Shown here: positions 1 through 6,750 of the stretch, piece by piece
How the letters are laid out: every line of letters begins with the position of its first letter
Position numbering within the stretch: the first letter of the stretch is position 1
DNA from: Myceligenerans crystallogenes
GTDB taxonomy: Bacteria > Actinomycetota > Actinomycetes > Actinomycetales > Cellulomonadaceae
Assembly: GCF_039529775.1 (NCBI RefSeq)
Contig: NZ_BAAANL010000006.1
Location: 1-64,000 of the forward strand
Reading direction: 5' to 3'
Length of the DNA stretch: 64,000 bases
Notes under the pieces: generated by a model
Seen by the model: the letters and a program-made list of their open reading frames with translations, nothing else
Databases searched by the model: none
What the model was told of the DNA's origin: nothing
Translations under genes and position numbers: made by a program

Positions 1-28
1 CAATCACCCCTCCAGCATCTCGGAGGGG

Positions 29-490
29 TCAGTCCCAATCCGTCGCTACAGGGTCAGTCTCAACGCGTCGTCGACAGGCCCATCCGTGATCCTTACTGGT
101 GGCCGGCCAGATCGGGACATCATTGGTCGCTCGCGATCCTGCTCGCGGGTGCCATGCCTGCTGCAGAGCGATCGCCGTCAGCATGAAGCGCAGCGCGACC
201 CCTCGCGGGGACATGATCCGGGCCGCCGGTGGACGATCCTCCTTCGGGGGCAGCGACCGGTCCGAGGCCGTACGAGACTCCGGGGCGTCAGCCCAGTATG
301 CGAACCCGTTCCGCACCCGAAGCGCGCGACGGAGTTCACCCCCCGCCAACCGCTTGAACGCGGTGCGTGCACCGTCCACCGACCCGGACATCGCCGCCGA
401 CTCCAGCCTCGCCAGCCGCTTGCTCAGCGCCTGGCGGCGCTTGCCGGTCAGCGGCCGCCCGAAGTCGGCCTCAATCTCGGCCATGGTCAT
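29..490 (-). CDS. hypothetical protein, basic N-terminal half
   Basis: I do not recognise this 153-residue protein. The ATG at 490 is chosen because the reading frame beyond it offers only a TTG at 550. The first 40 residues are helical and rich in Lys/Arg (a run around RRQALSKRLARLES). The middle has GGELRRALRVRNGFAYWAD and the C-terminal third is Pro/Arg-rich. No signal peptide or membrane segment is visible. The gene is divergent from the small membrane protein at 735, with about 240 bp between them. Base composition looks slightly lower in GC than the bulk of the window, as in the whole 1-3800 stretch, which suggests accessory DNA. Confidence 0.5.
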   Translation of the reverse strand: MTMAEIEADFGRPLTGKRRQALSKRLARLESAAMSGSVDGARTAFKRLAGGELRRALRVRNGFAYWADAPESRTASDRSLPPKEDRPPAARIMSPRGVALRFMLTAIALQQAWHPRAGSRATNDVPIWPATSKDHGWACRRRVETDPVATDWD

Positions 491-668
491 TGGACACCCC
501 AATCCTCGATCTTGCTCTGCACGCTTTAACCCGCCTGGTACATGTTCCAATATTTGATGTTGTGAGTAACTGTGAACTGGCGGGTCAAGCCTACATGCAC
601 CCTGCCTCGACTGCCAGGTTCCGAGCGAGGAAGCTTGTACGTGCGGTCGCTTCGGGACCGCGAGTCAG

Positions 669-700
669 GGCGGCTCGCACCGGACGGGGTGCGAGCCGCC
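669..700 (+). promoter_or_regulatory. perfect 13-bp inverted repeat in the leader of the 735 gene
   Basis: GGCGGCTCGCACC (669-681) pairs perfectly with GGTGCGAGCCGCC (688-700) around a 6-nt loop. It lies 20 nt upstream of the AGGAGG ribosome site of the small membrane gene and has no T-tract. It could be an attenuator, an mRNA-stabilising hairpin, a DNA operator, or a terminator of something upstream. Confidence 0.5.
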
Positions 701-734
701 AGCAAGTTCCGCCCGCGAATAGGAGGAAACAAGC

Positions 735-974
735 TTGAAGACCACTGTACGACGACAGGGCTCCGAGGAGCGCGGACCCGAGGGGCTGGTGAGCCTGAGG
801 TCCGCGGTGATCTGGTTCATCGCCCTGCTCCTGGCTACCTGCGCAGGTGTGGCAGCAGCTGCTGTCGCCGCGGAGGCGGGAACAGGGGTGAGGATTCTGA
901 TCGGCCTGGCCTGCGCGGGAACCACCACACTGGCTTCCGTGGAGTCGCTCAACCGCCTGATCGGCGAAGGCTAG
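735..974 (+). CDS. small membrane protein
   Basis: A 79-residue protein of unknown function. The start is a TTG at 735 with an ideal AGGAGG (721-726) 8 nt upstream, which makes this start convincing despite the rare codon. A charged N-terminus (about 20 residues) is followed by a hydrophobic stretch, roughly residues 22-48 (VIWFIALLLATCAGVAAAAVA), and a second weaker one around 52-66 (RILIGLACAGTTTLA). One or two membrane passes are likely. Hairpins lie on both sides (669-700 and 1024-1058), so it looks like a self-contained transcription unit. Confidence 0.6.
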   Translation: MKTTVRRQGSEERGPEGLVSLRSAVIWFIALLLATCAGVAAAAVAAEAGTGVRILIGLACAGTTTLASVESLNRLIGEG

Positions 975-1023
975 CAGTCTAGTCACGACGAGCGAGACCT
1001 CGGAACAAGCACGACGGCCTCTT

Positions 1024-1058
1024 CCGGCTGGTGACTGGCATCTGCCGTCACCAGCCGG
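1024..1058 (+). terminator. terminator-like hairpin after the 735 gene
   Basis: CCGGCTGGTGAC (1024-1035) and GTCACCAGCCGG (1047-1058) form a perfect 12-bp stem with an 11-nt loop about 50 bp past the stop codon. No T-tract follows, which is common in high-GC actinobacteria. Confidence 0.5.
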
Positions 1059-1242
1059 GGACCCCACACCGAGCGTCTCGCAATACCACTGACGTGTCTT
1101 CCGATCTGACATCCGGGGATCCTCAGACGTGGATGCCAGTGGCTCCGGCAAGATGGCGGGATACGAGGTTCCTCAGCGACATCTGACCGGGCCCTGGAGG
1201 CCGGATGGGAGGCTTACCCCGCCGATTCCGGTCCATCCAGCG

Positions 1243-2100
1243 CTACTGCGCGTCCGCAGGGCTCACCGCAACTCCTTCCGCCAGGAGATAGGCGAGAACC
1301 CGATGGGCGAAGCCAGTTGCAGCCCAGCGGTCCTCGAGCTTCGTCGTGTCGAACTTGGGGGTCTGCGACGATCGCGACGTGGCGGACTGCGCCTTCTTGG
1401 TCGCCTTGTCGTAGTCGTCGAGCATTTTCTTGAGGTCCTGCTCCGCGGATGCGAGCCCGTGGCGCTGCAAAGTCCCAAGCAAGCTCGGCACGGCATCCGC
1501 GAAGCCTTCACGGGCGGCAATCACCTGCTGAACCGTCCATCGCGGGCGGCCTCGCCACGCACGCTCCGCGTGGTCCGCTGCGTTCAAAGGCGCTGGCTCT
1601 CGCACCACCGTGCCACCAGCAGCCAGCGTGGGAGGCCAGAAGTTCGCGAGATAGTTCAGGACGGCAATGTGCGGAGCTTCCAAGTCATCCATCGCGCGAA
1701 GGATGAGGTGGGTCTCGTCGAGCTTGGCCGTGTCTTCAGCAAGAATCCCATCAGCGAGCGCCCGGCCCAGCCCGCGAATCTTGTCCTTGTTTCTGGTGCG
1801 AGCCCCGGCCGCGAACGCAGCGCCGCCAACGAGCCGTTGCATCTCGCCTCGACGCACCTGCTCAGCAAACTCTGTCGGCCCGGTCCCGGCGTGTTCAGCC
1901 GCCTCAACGAGCACTCCGGTGGCCGACTCCCGTGAATCCGATGAGAACTCCTCGAAGACCTTCATCATCAGAGGCTCCAGGATCGGCGTGACAGCCGCAC
2001 TGACGATACCGCCGACTGGTCCAGCAACAGCTGTTCCGGCAAGCGCTCCGATCGCGGCCGCTGAGGCCTTGACTCCGACATCCCGGGTGTCTTCCTGCAT
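1243..2100 (-). CDS. hypothetical protein with Gly/Ala-rich hydrophobic N-terminus
   Basis: A 285-residue protein that I do not recognise. Residues about 12-40 (ASAAAIGALAGTAVAGPVGG and onward) form a Gly/Ala-rich hydrophobic helix of the kind seen in membrane-inserting or channel-like N-termini. The remainder is soluble, helical and charged, ending in a Lys-rich segment. The ATG at 2100 has no ribosome site, but TAGCAT lies 6 nt upstream (2107-2112, minus strand), so the mRNA is probably leaderless. Its neighbours are also orphan hypotheticals. A pore-forming or immunity role cannot be excluded but is not supported by any motif. Confidence 0.6.
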   Translation of the reverse strand: MQEDTRDVGVKASAAAIGALAGTAVAGPVGGIVSAAVTPILEPLMMKVFEEFSSDSRESATGVLVEAAEHAGTGPTEFAEQVRRGEMQRLVGGAAFAAGARTRNKDKIRGLGRALADGILAEDTAKLDETHLILRAMDDLEAPHIAVLNYLANFWPPTLAAGGTVVREPAPLNAADHAERAWRGRPRWTVQQVIAAREGFADAVPSLLGTLQRHGLASAEQDLKKMLDDYDKATKKAQSATSRSSQTPKFDTTKLEDRWAATGFAHRVLAYLLAEGVAVSPADAQ

Positions 2101-2267
2101 CTCTGAATGCTACGGGCTCGCGTCGCGTCGATCTGTGGCAGGACCCGGACGGAGCGCACCGAGCACCCACCGGCCATGACGGTTTCGGCTGGGCACCGCT
2201 CAAGTGTCAACCGTCCCTCGGGCAGTCCCGACGCCGCCCGGTACGGCGCACGGCATCCGGGACTTGG

Positions 2268-2393
2268 TGTCGAAGAAGCGGCTGAGGTCGTGGAGCTCCA
2301 CCTCGGCGGGCTCTCGATGGGGCTATCGCGCGCACCATGGGAGCCGGCCGCAAAGCGGTCCGGCGCGCACTCGTCAAGCTGGCGTTGATATAG
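2268..2393 (+). pseudogene. frameshifted helix-turn-helix fragment
   Basis: One frame reads GVEEAAEVVELHLGGLSMG, and after a single-base shift near 2321 the adjacent frame continues as AIARTMGAGRKAVRRALVKL to a TAG at 2391. Joined, this is a typical helix-turn-helix (GLSMGAIARTMGAGRKAVRRAL), as found at the C-terminus of serine recombinases or in small DNA-binding proteins. The 325-bp gap 2101-2425 holds nothing else I can support. The remnant suggests a lost mobile element or regulator. Confidence 0.35.
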
Positions 2394-2425
2394 GTCGATG
2401 AATACCAAGGCAGACCCGGTGCAAC

Positions 2426-3133
2426 CTACTGTCTGCCTACAGCATCGGGGTGTACCTCAAAGCCAAAGGTCTCGCCGGTCTCTCCCAAGGCATGGTTTCT
2501 CCCGCACACTGCGATCGCGACCCAGATGCGCTCGACAGCCGTCGCGATGCGCCCGTGGAGTGCCCGGATGAACTTCTCCCAGGCCTCGTTGTCGCCAACA
2601 TCCTTCACCGCCTGCTCATATAGAGTTGCGACTGCTGGGTCAGCGAGCGCGGCTTGTTCGATGTTCTGCCATGCGTCGCCAGGGCTGACCGGTTGCGGGG
2701 CATCGCCCAACTCATCGAGGTAGTAGAACCGTCCCATGCGTCCGTACATGTCGAGCGCTTCGATGATGGGCGCGACGACAGGGTCGTTGTCGACCTCGGC
2801 GAGGAGCTCGCGAACATACTGACTCTTGTTCGCGGTGCGCACTCGCAGTTCGTTCATGACCGCCACGTGCATGGAGACGAGCTTGTGCCCCTGCTTCTGC
2901 ATCTCTGACTTGGTGGGCCACCTGTGGTCGCAGTCCAGGGCAATGAGCCCGAGGGTCAGCTTGTAGAGCTTCTCGACGCCGATCGACAACATGGTCAGGA
3001 TGGGGTCGCGGGTTGTGTCGATGAACGCGCCAGTGCGGACGACCCGGATGCCATAAGCGAGCAGGTTCCGCGTAGAGGTCATCTCCGCGAGCAGAGCAAA
3101 CCCCTGCTGTCGGTCCAAGTCTACGATCGCCAC
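2426..3133 (-). CDS. hypothetical helical protein, possibly HEPN-like
   Basis: A 235-residue, almost entirely alpha-helical protein of unknown function. The GTG start at 3133 has TAGCCT (3140-3145, minus strand) 6 nt upstream and no ribosome site, so it is probably leaderless. A stretch around residues 52-85 (VEKLYKLTLGLIALDCDHRW, then KQGHKLVSMHVAVMNEL) resembles the layout of HEPN and abortive-infection-like proteins, where a helix with LK is followed by a GH(D/K)L helix. No RxxxxH catalytic motif is obvious to me. It sits among other orphan genes. The HEPN idea is an inference from fold-like spacing only. Confidence 0.6.
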   Translation of the reverse strand: MAIVDLDRQQGFALLAEMTSTRNLLAYGIRVVRTGAFIDTTRDPILTMLSIGVEKLYKLTLGLIALDCDHRWPTKSEMQKQGHKLVSMHVAVMNELRVRTANKSQYVRELLAEVDNDPVVAPIIEALDMYGRMGRFYYLDELGDAPQPVSPGDAWQNIEQAALADPAVATLYEQAVKDVGDNEAWEKFIRALHGRIATAVERIWVAIAVCGRNHALGETGETFGFEVHPDAVGRQ

Positions 3134-3466
3134 GGTCTCAGGCTAGATGGTCACGGTTCCTGATCCACAACACATCACAGATCCTGGCGCAAGTAGGACG
3201 GCGATACTCGCCGCCGAGTTAAGGGGAGCCAACGATCTCCAAGGGCGGCGTGGAACCATGCGAACCAGGAGTGTCGGCTTCCGGGCTGGCAGTGTGGAAC
3301 CGCAACCGCAAATGCGGCTGGTCCAGGCCGGGTGTCGGCAGGTTAGGTAGACGGGTAGGACGAGACATGGCAGCACCTCCTGGGCGTGTCGGCGTTGGAA
3401 GTTCGCCGTAACGTGGACGGCGAGGCCGCGACGCTCCAGGCGCGCGGAAGGAGAAGGGGGATCGCA
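3134..3466. other. 333-bp divergent intergenic region
   Basis: This region holds the probable leaderless promoter of the minus-strand gene at 3133 and, before 3467, a GGAGAAGG ribosome site. A short minus-strand open frame (3219-3467) is Pro/Arg-rich and looks like chance. I see no repeat or RNA gene. Confidence 0.4.
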
Positions 3467-3763
3467 ATGTCGACCGAGCATTACGAATTCAGCGAGGACC
3501 GAACGCACCTCGTGAAATTGGCGCAAGGAGGCTCGTCGTTCGCCCCGAACGGCAAGGTGGTACTGGCCGTTGTTCTCCCCGGTGACGTCACCCACCTGAT
3601 CAACTACGGCGACAGAAGCATCGAGACGACCATCGTCCACGGGGTACTGCACATCCAGGGAGTGCAGACCGCCTCAGCAGCACGGAGCTACAAGACGTGG
3701 CTCTACCACGAGAAGATCCCATATAAGGCGCGGCCGCTACCACAAGCCCGCGTGCTGCGCTGA
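3467..3763 (+). CDS. hypothetical protein, 98 residues
   Basis: An unrecognised small soluble protein beginning MSTEHYEFSEDRTHLVKLAQ and ending in a basic tail (KIPYKARPLPQARVLR). The ATG at 3467 is preferred over an upstream in-frame start at 3386 because GGAGAAGG lies about 10 nt before it. The middle is beta-rich (KVVLAVVLPGDVTHLINYG). No membrane segment or known motif is visible. It is isolated, with 380 bp of non-coding DNA behind it. Confidence 0.5.
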   Translation: MSTEHYEFSEDRTHLVKLAQGGSSFAPNGKVVLAVVLPGDVTHLINYGDRSIETTIVHGVLHIQGVQTASAARSYKTWLYHEKIPYKARPLPQARVLR

Positions 3764-4143
3764 CTCACGCCACGTTGCCGAGGTTGGGCTGTTCGCAGTT
3801 CCGCTGGCGGATCAGCCCGGTCTCGGCGACATGTCGCGGATCCGTGCCTGGAGGGCGCACGCGCGGATGTTCGCGGCCCGCTTGGCTTCTTCGTCCACGG
3901 CTGCGGCAGCCGCGCTGGCTTTCGAGTTTCCTCAGCAGTGCCTGGCGGTGGTGGCCTGGAGGCCGAAAGGGACGCCTTGCCCAGGCTGACCAGTGCACTC
4001 GGCCACCTCCCACCGGTGTGATTCGAGGACGTCACAGCCCAGCCGACACCATCCTGGCGGCCTGGTGGGCCTTGGAACCATCGCGCTGGTAGGCGCGTTG
4101 ACGTCTCCGAACACCCTGCCACCAGATCACAAGGAGCCATCCC
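3764..4143. other. 380-bp region without a supported gene
   Basis: Short open frames exist on both strands (for example one starting near 3829 that reads MSRIRAWRAHARMFAARLAS), but none has a ribosome site or family resemblance. The last 30 bases carry AAGGAG, the ribosome site of the zinc-ribbon gene at 4144. The stretch may be a decayed gene. Confidence 0.3.
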
Positions 4144-4530
4144 ATGCAGTGTCCTATCGACCAGACGCCGCTCGTAATGACTGACCGTAAGGGTGTGGAG
4201 ATCGACTATTGCCCGCAGTGCCGCGGCGTGTGGCTGGACCGGGGCGAGCTCGACAAGATCATCGACCGCGCCATCGACTCCGAGATCGCCGCAGAGAACG
4301 CAAGGCCCACCGCCGCACCGGCCGCTCCCACGACCCCGCAGCCCGTGCCGCCGCAGCCCGCGGGCTACCCCGCGCAGCCCCAGTACGGTGAGCGCCACTA
4401 CGACGAGCGGCACTACGAGGGTCGCCGACACGACGACGATGACGACTACCGCCGCCACGACCACTACGACCCCCGGTACGGCAAGAAGAAGCGCAAGGAA
4501 TCCTTCCTCGGCGAACTGTTCGACTTCTGA
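4144..4530 (+). CDS. zf-TFIIB zinc-ribbon protein
   Basis: A 128-residue protein of the TFIIB-type zinc-ribbon family (Pfam zf-TFIIB). The N-terminus has C3-P-I-D, then C23-P-Q-C26, followed by the family signature RGVWLDRGELDKII. A Pro/Ala/Gln linker (about 50-80) leads to a Tyr/His/Asp-rich segment and a basic-hydrophobic tail ending KKKRKESFLGELFDF. The ATG has AAGGAG about 8 nt upstream. Family members are small and poorly understood; binding of zinc by the Cys residues is likely. A 5'-truncated second copy follows at 4670. Confidence 0.85.
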   Translation: MQCPIDQTPLVMTDRKGVEIDYCPQCRGVWLDRGELDKIIDRAIDSEIAAENARPTAAPAAPTTPQPVPPQPAGYPAQPQYGERHYDERHYEGRRHDDDDDYRRHDHYDPRYGKKKRKESFLGELFDF

Positions 4531-4669
4531 CCCACCCGTCAGGCAAGCCCGCCTTCGGGAAGCAGTAATCAAACCCCGACCAGCGCCGTCGCTCGCAAAG
4601 ACTGTCCCGTCAACAAACGCGGGCGACGCGCTGGACAAGTCCCATCCAGATGGCCCTATGTAACGACGC

Positions 4670-5026
4670 GTGGTGGAGATCGACTACTGCCCGCAGTGCC
4701 GTGGTGTGTGGCTGGACCGGGGTGAGCTCGACAAGATCATCGACCGTGCGATCGACTCCGAGATCGCGGCCGAGAACGGCGGCCGCGCCGCGGCTCCGGC
4801 CGTGCCGGCGGCGCCGCCCGCGCCGCGGCCGGTGCAGGCCCAGCCGGCAGCGGGTTACCCGGCCCAGCCGCAGTACGGCGACCGCCGCTACGAGGAGCGC
4901 CGCTACGACGACCGGCGCCAGGACGGCCACCGGTACGACGACGACCGGCGCCACGACCACTACGACCCGCGCTACGACAAGAAGAAGCGCAAGGAATCCT
5001 TCCTGGGTGACCTGTTCGACTTCTGA
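4670..5026 (+). pseudogene. N-terminally truncated second copy of the zf-TFIIB gene
   Basis: The frame matches the gene at 4144 from VEIDYCPQCRGVW through to the tail KKKRKESFLGDLFDF, but everything before the Val (including the first Cys) is missing. Upstream, in frame, is ATG directly followed by TAA (4658-4663). The only starts are GTG 4670 or GTG 4673, without a ribosome site. Without the N-terminal Cys the ribbon would keep only one Cys pair. The linker has diverged while the zinc knuckle and the C-terminal tail are conserved. It may be a dead duplicate, or a short protein translated by read-through from the first copy. Confidence 0.6.
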
Positions 5027-5048
5027 GCGCCCCCGAGCCAGGATGACC

Positions 5049-5066
5049 GCCGGGGAAACCCCCGGC
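5049..5066 (+). terminator. hairpin after the zinc-ribbon pair
   Basis: GCCGGGG (5049-5055) pairs with CCCCGGC (5060-5066) over a 4-nt loop and is followed by GAATTTCC. This is a plausible terminator 23 bp after the stop of the truncated copy. Confidence 0.45.
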
Positions 5067-5081
5067 GAATTTCCCTGAGAT

Positions 5082-5113
5082 GGGGAGATCTCCCCTTGTT
5101 CGCGGAGATCTCC
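5082..5113. promoter_or_regulatory. twin palindrome upstream of the M23 peptidase
   Basis: GGGGAGATCTCCCC (5082-5095) and GGAGATCTCC (5104-5113) are two copies of the same palindrome, with centres 20 bp apart, about two helical turns. They lie 58-90 bp before the peptidase start, where a repressor or activator would bind. No regulator for them is encoded nearby. Confidence 0.4.
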
Positions 5114-5170
5114 CCCGGCTTCCATGGTCCCGCCCCACCTGTCCCGCACGCATGTTGAACAGGAGAGACC

Positions 5171-6067
5171 ATGAGAAGCACTCCGTCTCGCATGTCCCGC
5201 ATCGCCCGCCTCGCCGCCGCGGCAGCCGCCGTCGCCGGCCTCACCCTCACCGCGGCGATCGCCACCGCCCCCGCCGCCACCGCGGCGATCAGCCACCGCT
5301 CCCCCTTCGCCTGCGGCAAGACCTTCTACGCCAACAACTGGTCCCCGGGCCACAACCCGGCCGGCTCCATCGACTGGCAGAGCTACGGCGGCGACGCCAT
5401 CGCGGGCGAGAGCGTGCTCGCCACCGCCGGGGGCACCGCCTACTTCGACAACGAGGGCAGCACCTCGTACGGCAAGTGGGTCAAGGTCGTGCACTCGGAC
5501 GGCACGCAGACCCGCTACGCCCACCTCGACACGATGGTCCGCTCGGCCGGGCAGTCCATGGCGGTCAGCAAGGGCACCAAGCTCGGCACCGTCGGCTCGA
5601 CCGGCGGCTCCAGCGCGCCGCACCTGCACTACGAGCAGCGGTTCTCGGGCGGATCGGTCGACACCAGCCCCACCGTCGACGGCGTCACCGTGCCGCTGGG
5701 CAGCCGGATCGCCGTCGCGAGCAACGACGACTGCGGCGGGAGCTCCAACCCGTACACGCCGGGCGAGGTCTGCGGCAGCGCCTTCGACCCGATCGACAGC
5801 GCGGCCGTGACCGGCGGCCGCGTCCACCTCATGTACAACCCGGCCACGGGCTACAACTGCGTGGTCACGATCAAGAGCACGAACATCGGCCGCGCCAGCG
5901 CCGTCTCCGCGTTCCTGGAGGTGCAGGGCGGCACCCGCACCACCGACTCCGGCAGCTACGCCTACTACGCCGGCCCGGTGAAGAAGTACGCGCCGAACGC
6001 GTGCGTCCGCTGGGGCGGCTCGGTGGGCTCCAGCAGCTACACGAGCCCGTTCGAGCACTGCGGCTGA
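5171..6067 (+). CDS. secreted M23 (LytM-type) metallopeptidase
   Basis: A 298-residue exported peptidase of the M23 family, probably acting on peptidoglycan. It starts with a Sec signal peptide (RLAAAAAAVAGLTLTAAIAT, cleavage likely after ATA at about residue 38). The catalytic domain spans about residues 55-165. A zinc-ligand region GHNPAGSIDWQ stands in place of the usual HxxxD, followed by AGESVLATAGGTAYF, RYAHLD, and the HxH motif in APHLHYEQ. The C-terminal 110 residues are a Cys-containing beta-rich region of unknown role. AGGAGA lies 8 nt before the ATG. It is monocistronic, with a twin palindrome upstream and a strong hairpin downstream. Confidence 0.88.
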   Translation: MRSTPSRMSRIARLAAAAAAVAGLTLTAAIATAPAATAAISHRSPFACGKTFYANNWSPGHNPAGSIDWQSYGGDAIAGESVLATAGGTAYFDNEGSTSYGKWVKVVHSDGTQTRYAHLDTMVRSAGQSMAVSKGTKLGTVGSTGGSSAPHLHYEQRFSGGSVDTSPTVDGVTVPLGSRIAVASNDDCGGSSNPYTPGEVCGSAFDPIDSAAVTGGRVHLMYNPATGYNCVVTIKSTNIGRASAVSAFLEVQGGTRTTDSGSYAYYAGPVKKYAPNACVRWGGSVGSSSYTSPFEHCG

Positions 6068-6114
6068 TCTGGTCAAGCCGCCGGGGATCGGCTCCCGGGC
6101 GGCAGGTCCCGTCG

Positions 6115-6167
6115 TAGGTACGACGACGCCGCACGGGTGCGGCAACACCTAGGTACGACGACGCCGC
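6115..6167. repeat. 18-bp direct repeat pair
   Basis: TAGGTACGACGACGCCGC occurs at 6115-6132 and again at 6150-6167 in the short convergent intergenic region. The second copy runs into the terminator stem. The function is unknown. Confidence 0.6.
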
Positions 6168-6201
6168 GGCGCGATCGGCTTTCCCGCGATCGCGCCGCGG
6201 C
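6163..6201. terminator. bidirectional terminator between convergent genes
   Basis: GCCGCGGCGCGATCG (6163-6177) and CGATCGCGCCGCGGC (6187-6201) form a perfect 15-bp stem with a 9-nt loop. It lies between the peptidase stop (6067) and the acetyltransferase stop (6214). Confidence 0.7.
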
Positions 6202-6213
6202 TCCCTCGTCCTC

Positions 6214-6657
6214 TCAGACCTCGCGCCCGAAGTGGTACGACGTGATCCGGTACCCCTGGCGGAAGTACAGCCCGTGCGCTGCGGCCCGCTCCGCCTGGAC
6301 CCCCGAGTCGAGGTGCACCTCGGTCACCCCGTCGTCGGCCGCGATCTCGTGCACCCGCTCCAGCAGCGCCGACGCGTGCCCCTTGCCGCGCTCGCCCGGC
6401 AGCGTCGAAAGATCGTCGACGTAGCAGAACCGCCCCCAGGCGAGGTTGGTGCCGAACCGGAAGCCGAGCGTCGCGACGGCGTCCGTGCCGTTGGCCCGCT
6501 CGTCGTCGAACGCGCCGAGCAGGCGGTAGCCGTCCGGCCGCTGCACGTCGTCGACCTGCTTCTCGAACGATTCGGCGTCCTTCAGGTGCGGCCGCAGCGC
6601 CTGCATCGCGCGGAACGCCAGGTGGGTGCTGGGCGGGAGGATCTCGAGTACGGCCAC
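6214..6657 (-). CDS. GNAT family N-acetyltransferase
   Basis: A 147-residue acetyltransferase. The acetyl-CoA-binding core is visible as DDLSTLPGERGKGHASALLERV (about residues 80-101, the R-G-x-G-x-A signature), followed by the typical strand EVHLDSGVQAERAAAHGLYFRQGY. The GTG start at 6657 has TACCGT at 6664-6669 (minus strand), 6 nt upstream, and no ribosome site, so translation is probably leaderless. The substrate cannot be told from the sequence. It is convergent with the peptidase and shares its terminator. Confidence 0.8.
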   Translation of the reverse strand: MAVLEILPPSTHLAFRAMQALRPHLKDAESFEKQVDDVQRPDGYRLLGAFDDERANGTDAVATLGFRFGTNLAWGRFCYVDDLSTLPGERGKGHASALLERVHEIAADDGVTEVHLDSGVQAERAAAHGLYFRQGYRITSYHFGREV

Positions 6658-6750
6658 GCCGATACGGTAACGGCCCCGGCGGCGTCGTCGTCCCTTTTCA
6701 CAGACCTCTCACGGCAGCGCGCGGCCGGCATCCGGCGGACGCCGCATGGC

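Noticed and set aside
3219..3467. Minus-strand 82-codon frame in the 3134-3466 gap
   Set aside because: Pro/Arg-rich composition, no ribosome site and overlap with the upstream region of the 3467 gene.
5030..5170. Possible c-di-AMP (ydaO) riboswitch before the M23 peptidase, as known for actinobacterial wall hydrolases
   Set aside because: The region is too short and lacks the conserved ydaO core. Only a terminator hairpin and twin palindromes are visible.
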